Translations under genes and position numbers: made by a program
Origin: Tabrizicola_A sp044377735
GTDB lineage: Bacteria; Pseudomonadota; Alphaproteobacteria; Rhodobacterales; Rhodobacteraceae
Reading direction: 5' to 3'
Length of the DNA stretch: 64,000 nt
Assembly (NCBI GenBank): GCA_044377735.1
Contig: JBILYK010000005.1
Location: forward strand, 27,854 to 91,853
Shown: positions 35,036 to 43,186 of the stretch, piece after piece
Layout: each line of letters starts with the position of its first letter
How positions within the stretch are numbered: position 1 is the stretch's first letter
The notes under the pieces: generated by a model
Seen by the model: the letters and a program-made list of their open reading frames with translations, nothing else
What the model was told of the DNA's origin: nothing
Databases searched by the model: none

Positions 35036-35082
35036 AAACGGGCGCGACGGTTCTTCTTGTTCTGCCACCCCATCCTCTGGGC

Positions 35083-35203
35083 TTTAGAGCGGGTCGCATT
35101 CAATCTGATTCAGATTGAATGCGATCCAAGACAGGCAAGCCGTTGGGAATGTTGGGTATGGCGTTTGATCGGCTGAACCCAATCAAACGCCATATGCTTT
35201 AAC
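35083..35203. repeat. palindromic interspersed repeat (MITE-like), copy A
   Basis: Begins TTTAGAGCGGGTCGCATT. It holds a perfect 13-base-arm palindrome at 35096-35122, then the unpaired segment GATCCAAGACAGGCAAGCCG. A second stem follows, GGCGTTTGAT/ATCAAACGCC, at 35160-35191. The reverse-complement relative is at 49401-49516 and a partial relative at 36188-36232. Confidence 0.85.
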
Positions 35204-35236
35204 GGCCTGTTAACCTCGTTTTGGCAAGCTCCTTCC

Positions 35237-35536
35237 ATGATGACTCGATGGATTGCCCCCCTTGTTCTCGCCGTTCTGGTCGGCTGTGGCGCACAACCCG
35301 CGCCCGAATTTTTTGGTGCCAAGCGCAGCGAGGTCAGTCGCGATGGCCGCAGCTATGTGGTGTTTTTCACCGAAAAGCGGGTTGAGGTTATTCGTCTGGG
35401 CTATGCCCCGCGCGGGGCGCATCAGGCGATCCGCGCCACCATGATCGACCTGATCCCCCAGGTGACGGGCTGCAAACTGGTAGACAGCACGCTGCAAGGC
35501 GACAGCGGCGAGATGCGGGGCAGCATCCGCTGCTGA
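35237..35536 (+). CDS. small predicted lipoprotein, function unknown
   Basis: The 99-residue product starts MMTRWIAPLVLAVLVGCGAQ, a lipoprotein signal with lipobox LVGC (acylated cysteine at about residue 17). The mature part (KRSEVSRDGRSYVVFFTEKR, IDLIPQVTGCKLVDSTLQGD) has two further cysteines that could pair. I do not recognise a family. Codon use fits the host and the gene stands alone between a repeat copy and small membrane-protein genes on the other strand. Confidence 0.7.
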   Translation: MMTRWIAPLVLAVLVGCGAQPAPEFFGAKRSEVSRDGRSYVVFFTEKRVEVIRLGYAPRGAHQAIRATMIDLIPQVTGCKLVDSTLQGDSGEMRGSIRC

Positions 35537-35539
35537 TCC

Positions 35540-35734
35540 TCAGGCGCGCAGGAACAACTCCCACAGCGCCCAAGCGGCGGCGGCGGCGAAGAGGATGCCA
35601 AATCCGGGGCTTGCCATCGAAAACTCCAACGCCGCCATTCCGGCGGGCACCGCTACCGTCACCGCCCGAACCCATGTCTTGGCAAAGAACGGATGGTTGC
35701 GATCAAGGAATTTGTACTTCGGACTGTTGCTCAT
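35540..35734 (-). CDS. small membrane protein, function unknown
   Basis: A 64-residue protein from the ATG at 35734. It has a charged N-terminus (MSNSPKYKFLDRNHPFFAKT) and two hydrophobic stretches, AVTVAVPAGMAALEFSMA and GFGILFAAAAAWALWELF. A longer in-frame extension exists but has no protein character. It converges on the lipoprotein gene with a three-base gap and starts as ATGA on the stop of a possible small upstream gene. Confidence 0.6.
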   Translation of the reverse strand: MSNSPKYKFLDRNHPFFAKTWVRAVTVAVPAGMAALEFSMASPGFGILFAAAAAWALWELFLRA

Positions 35735-35871
35735 CTGGGGCCCCCCTTGGCTCCAAGATAGGCATGACGATAGGCCAGCACCACCCCTCCGGCCGCGCCC
35801 AAATGTTTGCTCAAAGTCACCCAGAAAAGATTGCCAAGGGCCAATGCTGCCAGAATTGCGACCCTCACCAC
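35731..35871 (-). CDS. possible small membrane protein (GTG start)
   Basis: A 46-codon frame (VVRVAILAALALGNLFWVTL, then SKHLGAAGGVVLAYRHAYLG) whose TGA overlaps the ATG of the next gene. One hydrophobic helix and a basic tail are visible. Translational overlap favours reality, but it is short and could be a remnant. Confidence 0.4.
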   Translation of the reverse strand: MVRVAILAALALGNLFWVTLSKHLGAAGGVVLAYRHAYLGAKGGPR

Positions 35872-36099
35872 CGCCCCTGACCTGATAAAGCTGTTGCAGG
35901 TGGCCAATTATTAAGGGATCCGCCACCAGCTTGGGTTCAGTGCCGCAGGAATGAACAAGAACCACGCGATCATGCGGTTCTACAGCTTTTCAAAATGGAC
36001 GCGACACGTGGATCATCAAGCGATGCTGCGCACGGCAGAATTGCGCGCACAACCGGGTCATCCACACCCTGTGCAGGAGGTTTATGCCGGCGATGTCTG

Positions 36100-36600
36100 A
36101 GATCACGGCGGATCTATGGCCGCTCCCTTTGTCCCAGACAAAGCAGGAACCCTGATGCAGCGAGATGGCCAGCGTGTCGTCACGGTCATGAGAGCGTATC
36201 GCATTTGATCGGCTGAACCAGATCAAACGCGATGTTCTCCAGCACATGCTGCACCTGGCGTTTCACAAGGCCCGCCGAGACCATCGCAATCTCATAAGGC
36301 CACCGGCCGAAGGGTGAGGCACGCTCAGCATTGCCGCCCCCGGCATCCGAGACCGCCTTGAAGAACGCCAGATACCCATCCGTGTGGACGCGCCGCAGAT
36401 CCTTCATCGTGACCGGATCGGCGTCGTGGACGGCGAGCTTTTTCCAAAGGCCCGACTCGCCCAGAAGATTCTTGAAGCGCCGCTTGGTTTCGGGGTTTTT
36501 GGCATGGCCCGTTCCGGCCGGGGCTGCACACGGCCGCCGACCGGGATGGTCAGCACATGTTCGTCCGTTGTGTGCCACGGGCGGCTTTCGTCGCGGCAAA
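36100..36600 (-). pseudogene. histone-deacetylase-family (class II) gene remnant
   Basis: Minus-strand fragments in changing frames match the class II deacetylase/acetylpolyamine amidohydrolase family as I recall it. They are TTDEHVLTIPVGGRVQP (about 36525-36580), NPETKRRFKNLLGESGLWKK and VHTDGYLAFFKAVSDAGGG. FGRWPYEIAMVSAGLVKRQV follows down to about 36235 and then, beyond a repeat fragment, HDRDDTLAISLHQGSCF (about 36140-36190). The metal-binding core between the last two blocks is missing and is replaced by the repeat fragment at 36188-36232. The gene cannot make a working enzyme. Confidence 0.6.
36188..36232. repeat. palindromic interspersed repeat, partial copy B
   Basis: GAGAGCGTATCGCATTTGAT followed by CGGCTGAACCAG and ATCAAACGCGATG. 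It is one hairpin of the copy-A type, located exactly where the deacetylase remnant is interrupted. Confidence 0.65.
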
Positions 36601-36874
36601 AGGACGGGGGTTATGCGGCCTGTCCCTGGTTGCCCCTTGGTTCCGATCGGGCAAGATGCCTTGGGCCCACGGTTTCGAACCCGCAAGCGGCGCGCCATAG
36701 GGCAGATGCACCATGATGATCGGGCGCTGCGGTGCAAAGCGCAAGGGTGCTGTTGCACGGGAGAAACAGCCTTGCCCGGCCGTCGCCTTCCATGATTTTA
36801 CCATAGTGCTGATGTGAGGTGAAACGCGCTATGGTTGCGGCTTAGGGCTTTTGCAGCGATAAGGATTTGAGAAG

Positions 36875-37798
36875 ATGTTAAAGTTATTTCTGATCTTCGT
36901 TCTGGCGGCCGCGCCGATGCTGGCCGGTTCCATCGCAACCGCTGAAGAGCGGGTGACGTTGGGCTGGGGCCGCATCTTTACGAATGACTTTCTCGGCGAT
37001 GGCAACGACCGCTGGCGGACGGGCTCTTACACTGTCAGCCGGGTGCGCGGGCCCTCGTGGCAGGGCCATGCGGCGCATGGGCTTGGCGACATCCTGGAAT
37101 TGCGCGGCCATGGCGGGGTGATCTCACCGTCGAACCTGACGACGCCTGCCGCCAATGATCGGCGCTATGCCGGGGTGCTCAGCCTTGGCCTGAACACCCA
37201 TTTCGGCTGGCGGCAGGCCGAGGTTGACCTTGGCGCCGAGCTTGCGCTGACCGGGCCGCGCAGCGGGATCGGCAGCTTTCAAAAGTGGTTTCACAACCAG
37301 GCCAACATTGTGCCGCCCTCTGCTGCGGTGCTGGATGCCCAGATCGGCAATCGCCTGCATCCGGGCCTGAATGCCGAGATTGGTCGCAGCTTTGGCTTGG
37401 GCGACGCGGTTCAGCTGCGCCCCTTCGCCGAGGCGCGGATGGGCGTTGAAAACTTTTGGCGGATGGGTGGTGACATCACCATTGGCCGCTTTGGCCAAGG
37501 CGGGCTTTTGCTGCGCGATGTCACCACTGGCCAACGCTATCGCGGGATCGAGGGCACACGGTCCGAGGGGGTAAGCCTTACGTTGGGTGGTGATGTCACC
37601 CATGTCTTTGACAGCGCGCTTTTGCCCTCAGGCGGCAACGTTACTGCTGAAAAGGACCGCTACAGGCTGCGCGCGGGCCTGCATTGGCAGGGCAAACGCT
37701 CCTCAGCTTTTTACGGTGTCAGCTATCTGTCACGCGAGTTTGTCGATCAACCCGAAGGCCAGCTTGTCGGGGCGCTCAGTCTGAGCTTGCAGTTTTGA
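36875..37798 (+). CDS. LpxR-like outer-membrane lipid A deacylase family protein
   Basis: A 307-residue exported protein. The signal peptide is MLKLFLIFVLAAAPMLAGSI with cleavage likely near ATAEE. The mature part opens RVTLGWGRIFTNDFLGDGND and RWRTGSYTVSRVRG, the LpxR/DUF2219 start with the ND and GDGxDRWRT pattern. The rest alternates as in a beta barrel and ends in phenylalanine (LSLSLQF), as outer-membrane proteins do. LpxR removes the 3'-acyloxyacyl group of lipid A; activity here is not shown. It stands alone after a decayed region. Confidence 0.78.
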   Translation: MLKLFLIFVLAAAPMLAGSIATAEERVTLGWGRIFTNDFLGDGNDRWRTGSYTVSRVRGPSWQGHAAHGLGDILELRGHGGVISPSNLTTPAANDRRYAGVLSLGLNTHFGWRQAEVDLGAELALTGPRSGIGSFQKWFHNQANIVPPSAAVLDAQIGNRLHPGLNAEIGRSFGLGDAVQLRPFAEARMGVENFWRMGGDITIGRFGQGGLLLRDVTTGQRYRGIEGTRSEGVSLTLGGDVTHVFDSALLPSGGNVTAEKDRYRLRAGLHWQGKRSSAFYGVSYLSREFVDQPEGQLVGALSLSLQF

Positions 37799-37876
37799 GG
37801 GGCCGAACAGGCTTCGAATCAATTTGACCATGTTGTGCCACATTATAAATAAAACTATGCCAATAGTGTTGACTTT

Positions 37877-37918
37877 GGGGCAATATCGGCGGCAATTGGG
37901 GCAATATCGGCGGCAATT
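37877..37918. repeat. 21-bp tandem duplication upstream of the Hint-domain gene
   Basis: Two adjacent identical copies of a 21-base unit beginning GGGGCAATATCGGCGGCAAT lie 37 bases before the ATG at 37955, within the probable promoter. Confidence 0.85.
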
Positions 37919-37954
37919 TTTGTTAAAGTGATATTTCGAAAAGGCATAAAGGCA

Positions 37955-39016
37955 ATGAAAACGGGCTCTTTGGGCACGTTCGTTATCCCTTGGTCACGCA
38001 CAGAAGTTGACGGCATGAAGGCCGCGCCCCTGGACGTTCTGGCGGTCGGCGCAACTTGGCGTTGGTCAGGTGCGGCGGTTCGCGTGGATGGGCCGCAGGG
38101 ATTGTTGGTTCTGGATGGTTCCGAGGGGGCTGCGGACATACGCAAGCGTGCGGCGCGCATGGTGCGCAGGTTGGTGGGGCTGGGTGACCTTGAGTCGCTG
38201 CAGAAGGACGCCGCATCCGATCCGGTGTCTGATCAGGGCTTCATCGTCACCGACGGTCATCAAAGCTATACGGTCACCCTCATTCCCGTGCCCGATACGG
38301 GTGCCCTGCTCTTGATGCTGGTGGGCGATCTGCCCCCGGTCGATCAAGATCTGTGGGTGGTGCGCGCGGCCATTGACCTCACCCATTCGGGCGCCGGTGC
38401 CCGCACAGCGGGCGGGCTGATTTGCTTTACCCCCGACACGCGCCTTGCCACGCCGATGGGGGGCCGCATGATCCGCGATCTGCAGCCGGGTGACATGATC
38501 GAAACCCGTGACAATGGCCCGCAAGAGGTTTTGTGGTGCGGCCACCGCCGCATGACCGGCGCGCGGCTTTATGCGATGCCGCATCTGCGCCCGATCCGCT
38601 TTAAGGCTGGGGCTTTGGGCATTGGCCGCCCGGATGAGGATCTTTTGGTTTCCCCCCAGCACCGCATGCTCCTGAAGGGCCCTGCCGCACAGGCGCTGTT
38701 CCACACGCCCGAAGTTCTGGTGGCGGCCGAGGATCTGTTGAACGACCAAACGGTGATCGTGGACCACACGCTGCGCGAGGTGACCTATGTGCATATCTTG
38801 TTGCAGCGCCACAATGTGATCTGGGCCAACGGGCTGGAAACGGAAAGCTTCCACCCGGCCAACACCGCGCTTGAGACGGTGGACCCCGGACAACTGGGCC
38901 ATCTGTTGCAGCTGTTGCCGGGTGTCGAGGCGAACCCGCACAGCTATGGTGATTACGCCCGGCGCAATCTGTCGGCCTCTGAGGCCGCCATTTTGCGCTA
39001 TGAAATGGCAGGATAA
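37955..39016 (+). CDS. Hint-domain-containing protein
   Basis: A 353-residue protein from the ATG at 37955 (an ATG at 37928 is also in frame). An N-terminal region of about 140 residues of unknown function precedes a Hint domain. That domain begins ICFTPDTRLATPMGGRMIRD, with the nucleophilic cysteine position conserved. It continues with LLVSPQHRMLL, VTYVHILLQRHNVIWANGLE and TESFHPANTALETV. Hint domains can self-cleave by N-to-S acyl shift; such Rhodobacteraceae proteins have no settled function. A broken paralogue lies at 34593-35035. Confidence 0.78.
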   Translation: MKTGSLGTFVIPWSRTEVDGMKAAPLDVLAVGATWRWSGAAVRVDGPQGLLVLDGSEGAADIRKRAARMVRRLVGLGDLESLQKDAASDPVSDQGFIVTDGHQSYTVTLIPVPDTGALLLMLVGDLPPVDQDLWVVRAAIDLTHSGAGARTAGGLICFTPDTRLATPMGGRMIRDLQPGDMIETRDNGPQEVLWCGHRRMTGARLYAMPHLRPIRFKAGALGIGRPDEDLLVSPQHRMLLKGPAAQALFHTPEVLVAAEDLLNDQTVIVDHTLREVTYVHILLQRHNVIWANGLETESFHPANTALETVDPGQLGHLLQLLPGVEANPHSYGDYARRNLSASEAAILRYEMAG

Positions 39017-39102
39017 CGCCAACCTCCTCGTGCGCCTTCGGCACCTCGTCGGGGGCGAAAGCCAAGGAGCGACGAAGTCGACGACGCGGCTGGGGTTGGC
39101 TG

Positions 39103-39130
39103 TTGACTCCACTCTTCGCCCCTGTATAAG
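39103..39130 (+). promoter_or_regulatory. sigma-70-type promoter of rpsD
   Basis: TTGACT (39103-39108) and TATAAG (39125-39130) with a 16-base spacer, 140 bases upstream of rpsD. The leader after it has a small hairpin CCCGGAA/TTCCGGGG. Confidence 0.65.
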
Positions 39131-39269
39131 CCGCGCTATTGTCCCGGAAGAGATTCCGGGGCTTTTCGTTGGTGTTGGTGGACCTTGCAAAAGGAACCCT
39201 GTCGTCCCGAATGGGAAGAGGACAACGCCCTTCACATCTGCCCTTCGGGGCCAAAGAAGGAGATCAGCC

Positions 39270-39890
39270 GTGACCAAACGCACGTCTGCCAAGTACAAAC
39301 TTGACCGCCGCATGGGCGAAAACATTTGGGGCCGCGCCAAGTCGCCGGTCAACAAGCGTGAATATGGCCCTGGCCAGCACGGCCAGCGCCGCAAGAACAA
39401 GCTGTCGGATTTCGGCACCCAGCTGCGTGCCAAGCAAAAGCTCAAGGGCTACTATGGTGACTTGACCGAAAAGCAGTTCCGCAAGATCTATGGCGAGGCC
39501 GAGCGTGTGCGCGGCGACACCGGTGAGATGCTGGTGGGTCTGTTGGAGCGTCGCCTTGATGCGGTTGTCTACCGCGCCAAGCTGGTTCCGACCATTTTCG
39601 CCGCCCGTCAGTTCGTCAACCATGGCCACGTCAACGTGAACGGCAAGCGCGTGAACATCGCGTCTTACCGCGTCAAAGAAGGCGACGTTGTCGAGGTTCG
39701 CGAGAAGTCCAAGCAGTTGGCCATCGTGATCGAAGCCCTTGCTTCGGCCGAGCGTGACATTCCTGACTATCTGGACGTCGATACCAACAAGAAAATCATC
39801 AAGTTCGTCCGCACCCCCGGCCTGGGCGATGTGCCCTATCCGGTGAAGATGGAACCCAACCTGATCGTCGAATATTACGCCAAGAACTAA
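39270..39890 (+). CDS. rpsD: 30S ribosomal protein S4
   Basis: Primary 16S rRNA binder and translational accuracy protein. From the GTG at 39270, preceded by AAGGAGA, the product has 206 residues, the standard length. It shows TKRTSAKYKLDRRMGENIWG, EYGPGQHGQRRKNKLSDFG and the S4 RNA-binding domain LLERRLDAVVYRAKLVPTIF followed by HVNVNGKRVNIASY. It ends LIVEYYAKN. A longer frame upstream is an artefact of an open reading frame. It is monocistronic, with a promoter upstream and a terminator downstream. Confidence 0.97.
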   Translation: MTKRTSAKYKLDRRMGENIWGRAKSPVNKREYGPGQHGQRRKNKLSDFGTQLRAKQKLKGYYGDLTEKQFRKIYGEAERVRGDTGEMLVGLLERRLDAVVYRAKLVPTIFAARQFVNHGHVNVNGKRVNIASYRVKEGDVVEVREKSKQLAIVIEALASAERDIPDYLDVDTNKKIIKFVRTPGLGDVPYPVKMEPNLIVEYYAKN

Positions 39891-39923
39891 CGGCGCGGTG
39901 CGCTAAAACGCACCTTTCATTCG

Positions 39924-39953
39924 GGGCCGCGCCGCAAGGTCGCGGCCCTTTTT
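39924..39953 (+). terminator. intrinsic terminator after rpsD
   Basis: The stem GGGCCGCG/CGCGGCCC is followed by TTTTT, 34 bases after the rpsD stop. Confidence 0.85.
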
Positions 39954-39983
39954 CCTTCTCAGGTGTCCCATCCGAGGTGTCCC

Positions 39984-40517
39984 ATGTCCCATAAGCCCAA
40001 TCTGGAAAGCCAATTCGAACGTGGCTTGTTTGCCAGCCGCTGGCTGATGGCGCCAATGTATCTGGGGCTGGTTGTCAGCCTTGCGATGCTTTTGGTGATC
40101 TTCGTCAAGGAACTGGCCTATTATGTGCCGCAGGTCTTCACCATGACCGCCGATCAGGGGATATTGGCGATCCTGACGCTGATCGATCTGTCGCTGGCGG
40201 CCAATCTTTTGCTGATCGTGCTCTTTTCAGGCTATGAGAATTTCGTCTCAAAGCTGGAAATTGGCGAAAATGCCGACCGGCCCGACTGGATGGGCACGGT
40301 CGATTTCTCGGGGCTGAAGATGAAGCTCATTGCCTCGATCGTGGCAATCTCGGGGATCCATTTGCTGAAGGTGTTCATGGCCTTGGGCAAACCCGGCGTC
40401 TATGCCGTCACCAGTGAAACCTTGAAATGGATGGTTATCATCCATCTCACCTTTGTCATCTCGGGGGTCTTGCTTGCGTTGATGGACTGGATGGCAGCCA
40501 AGACCACCAAGCATTGA
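39984..40517 (+). CDS. UPF0114 (YqhA) family membrane protein
   Basis: A 177-residue protein with four hydrophobic helices, among them APMYLGLVVSLAMLLVIF, LAILTLIDLSLAANLLLIVL and MVIIHLTFVISGVLLALM. It carries the family-typical start ESQFERGLFASRWLMAP and the central SGYENFVSKLE. The function of YqhA proteins is not established. The ATG at 39984 is preceded by GAGGTGTCCC, which is a tandem copy of the preceding bases. The homospermidine synthase gene follows by 11 bases. Confidence 0.88.
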   Translation: MSHKPNLESQFERGLFASRWLMAPMYLGLVVSLAMLLVIFVKELAYYVPQVFTMTADQGILAILTLIDLSLAANLLLIVLFSGYENFVSKLEIGENADRPDWMGTVDFSGLKMKLIASIVAISGIHLLKVFMALGKPGVYAVTSETLKWMVIIHLTFVISGVLLALMDWMAAKTTKH

Positions 40518-40528
40518 AAGGCCACACC

Positions 40529-41944
40529 ATGACCCAGACCGTTCACACCCGCATTGACGGCCCGCTTGTCATGATCGGCTTCGGCTCGATCGGCCGTGGC
40601 ACGCTGCCCCTGATCGAACGCCATATCGGGTTCGACCGAGCCGCCTTTACCGTGATCGAACCCTCGGGCGAATTTGCCCATATTCTGCACGATCACGGCA
40701 TCCGCCATCTGCAACTGGCGCTGACGCCTGACAATTATGCCGCCACGCTGCGCGGCCTGTTTCCGGCGGGCAAGGGGATGGTTGTTAACCTGTCGGTCGA
40801 TGTCGACAGCATCCTGTTGATGGAGCTTTGTGCCGAGCTTGGGGTGCAATACATCGATACCGTGGTGGAACCTTGGCCGGGGTTCTACTTCGGCTCCACA
40901 CTCCCCAATGCTGACCGCACCAATTACCCCTTGCGCGAAAAGGTCCGCGCCTTGGGCAAGAACCATGTTGGCGGCCCAACCGCCGTGTCTTGCTGTGGGG
41001 CCAACCCCGGCATGGTGTCTTGGCTTTACAAAGAGGCGCTCTTGCGCCTCGCCGCCGATACCGGCGTTGCCGCCGCCCCCAAAACCCGCGCTGACTGGGC
41101 GCAGTTGTCCATGACCTTGGGCGTCAAAGGCGTGCATGTGGCCGAACGCGACACCCAGGTTTCCGCCCGCCCCAAACCGCCGGGGGTGTTTGTCAACACA
41201 TGGTCGGTGGATGGGCTTCTCAGCGAAGGCTATCAGCCCGCCGAACTGGGCTGGGGCACGCATGAAAAGAAACTCCCGCCCCATGGCCACAGGTTCACCC
41301 AAGGTGCGGGCTATGCGATCTGGATTGACCGCCCCGGTGCCGATACCCGCGTGCGCTCATGGTGCCCCACGGTCGGGCCGCAGTTCGGCTATGTGGTGAC
41401 GCATAATGAATCACTTTCGATCCCCGACTACTACACCGTCTGGGACGGCGACCGGGCGATCTACCGGCCCACCTGCCACTATGCCTATCACCCTTGCAAT
41501 GATGCGATCCTGTCCTTGCATGAAATCAACGGCGCAGGGCAAATCCCTGACAAGAAACACATTCTGACCGCGGATGAGATCACCTCGGGCGGCGATGATC
41601 TGGGCGTGTTCCTTTATGGCCACGCCAAAGGCGCGATGTGGTATGGCTCGCGGCTGACCATCGACGAGGCGCGCGCGCTTGCCCCCTATCAAAACGCCAC
41701 CGGCATGCAGGTGACCTCGGCGGTGCTTGCGGCCATGGTCTGGGCGGCCGAAAACCCCCGCGCAGGCTGGGTCGAGGCCGATGAGATGGACCACGACCGC
41801 TGCTTGACCGTTCAGCGCCCCTATCTTGGCCGGGTAGAATGCCACTACACCGATTGGACCCCGATCCAGCACCGCATCAACAGCTTTGCCGAGGACCGCG
41901 ATGACGACGATCCGTGGCAGTTCACCAACTTCTTGGCCGTGTAA
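40529..41944 (+). CDS. hss: homospermidine synthase
   Basis: NAD-dependent enzyme making sym-homospermidine from putrescine. The 471-residue product has the Rossmann motif VMIGFGSIGRGTLPLIERH at about residue 14. Family blocks are NLSVDVDSILLMELCAELGV, IDTVVEPWPGFYF and CCGANPGMVSWLYKEALL. QGAGYAIWIDRPGAD and HYAYHPCNDAILSLHE follow. Length fits the bacterial family. It probably shares a transcript with the YqhA-like gene just upstream. Confidence 0.93.
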   Translation: MTQTVHTRIDGPLVMIGFGSIGRGTLPLIERHIGFDRAAFTVIEPSGEFAHILHDHGIRHLQLALTPDNYAATLRGLFPAGKGMVVNLSVDVDSILLMELCAELGVQYIDTVVEPWPGFYFGSTLPNADRTNYPLREKVRALGKNHVGGPTAVSCCGANPGMVSWLYKEALLRLAADTGVAAAPKTRADWAQLSMTLGVKGVHVAERDTQVSARPKPPGVFVNTWSVDGLLSEGYQPAELGWGTHEKKLPPHGHRFTQGAGYAIWIDRPGADTRVRSWCPTVGPQFGYVVTHNESLSIPDYYTVWDGDRAIYRPTCHYAYHPCNDAILSLHEINGAGQIPDKKHILTADEITSGGDDLGVFLYGHAKGAMWYGSRLTIDEARALAPYQNATGMQVTSAVLAAMVWAAENPRAGWVEADEMDHDRCLTVQRPYLGRVECHYTDWTPIQHRINSFAEDRDDDDPWQFTNFLAV

Positions 41945-42100
41945 CCGCCTGCCTTCTATCTGAAAGCGCGGGCAGATCGGATCTTCGCCGGAAATCCGCC
42001 CGCGAAAACCAACGGGGTCGCCGCCTGTCGGCCCTTTGCCTTTCCACTGGCCTTGTGCCCAGTCGGGCGGTAAAAGCCGGGCCAGACCTTGGGGAATCCG

Positions 42101-43186
42101 ATGAACGACCACATCCGACCACAGCCCGGCATCCTGGACATTGCCCTTTACGAAGGTGGCAAGGCCTTGGTGGCGGGGGTGACCAACATCGTCAAGCTCT
42201 CCTCGAATGAAAACCCCTTTGGCCCCTCGGACAAGGCGAAAGAGGCGTTTCAACGCTCGGTCCACCAACTGCACCGCTACCCGCCCACCGATCACGCCGC
42301 CTTGTGCGAAGCGATTGGCGAGACCCATGGGCTAGACCCCGCCCGCATCATCTGCGGCGTGGGTTCGGATGAGATCATCCATTTCCTCTGCCAAGCCTAT
42401 GCTGGGCCCAAGGACGAGGTGGTCTATACCGAACATGGCTTCCTCATGTATCGCATCTCGGCCATGGCGGCAGGCGCCACTCCGGTTGAGGTGCCCGAGC
42501 GTGAGCGCACCACCGATGTCGACGCCATCCTGCGCGCCTGCAACCAGAGCACCAAACTGGTGTTCATCGCCAACCCCAACAACCCCACCGGCACGATGAT
42601 TTCGGCAGCCGAGGTGGAACGTCTGGCCAAAGGCCTGCCGCCGCAGGCGATTTTGGTGCTGGACGGGGCTTACGCCGAATATGTCGAAGGGTTTGACGCG
42701 GGTGCCGCGCTGATTGAGGCGCGCGACAATGTCGTGATGACCCGCACCCTCTCCAAGATCTACGGTCTGGGCGGCTTGCGCATTGGCTGGGGCTATGGTC
42801 CCAAGCACATCATAGATGTCTTGAACCGTATCCGTGGCCCGTTCAACCTGTCCAACACCCAGTTGGAAACCGCCGAAGCCGCGGTGCGCGATCAGGAGTA
42901 TGTCGCCAAATGCCGCGCCGACAATACCCGCATGCGCCATTGGCTGGCCGAAGCTTTGGCCGAACTGGGCGTGCCCTCTGACACCTCGATGGCCAATTTC
43001 GTCCTTGCCCGCTTTGCCAGCGCCGATGAGGCCGAGGCTTGTGATCTTTTTCTGCAATCGCAAGGCATTATCGTGCGCCGCGTTGCCAGCTACAAGCTGC
43101 CCCATTGCCTGCGCATCACCGTGGGCGATGCCGCCTCTTGCCGCCGGGTGGCCCATGCCATCGGCCAGTTCAAAGGTGCCAAATGA
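42101..43186 (+). CDS. hisC: histidinol-phosphate (aromatic) aminotransferase
   Basis: PLP-dependent class I/II aminotransferase of 361 residues. Landmarks are VKLSSNENPFGPSDKA near residue 35, GVGSDEIIHFLCQAYAGPKD and FIANPNNPTGTMISAAEV. The lysine block is TRTLSKIYGLGGLRIGWGYG. It acts in histidine synthesis and, being joined to tyrA (ATGA overlap), very likely also transaminates phenylpyruvate or prephenate in tyrosine and phenylalanine synthesis. The dual role is inferred from position. Confidence 0.9.
   Translation: MNDHIRPQPGILDIALYEGGKALVAGVTNIVKLSSNENPFGPSDKAKEAFQRSVHQLHRYPPTDHAALCEAIGETHGLDPARIICGVGSDEIIHFLCQAYAGPKDEVVYTEHGFLMYRISAMAAGATPVEVPERERTTDVDAILRACNQSTKLVFIANPNNPTGTMISAAEVERLAKGLPPQAILVLDGAYAEYVEGFDAGAALIEARDNVVMTRTLSKIYGLGGLRIGWGYGPKHIIDVLNRIRGPFNLSNTQLETAEAAVRDQEYVAKCRADNTRMRHWLAEALAELGVPSDTSMANFVLARFASADEAEACDLFLQSQGIIVRRVASYKLPHCLRITVGDAASCRRVAHAIGQFKGAK

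Noticed and set aside
34596..35087. Plus-strand open frames after the LuxR gene
   Set aside because: The minus-strand reading gives recognisable Hint-domain fragments, so the plus-strand frames are shadows of that pseudogene.
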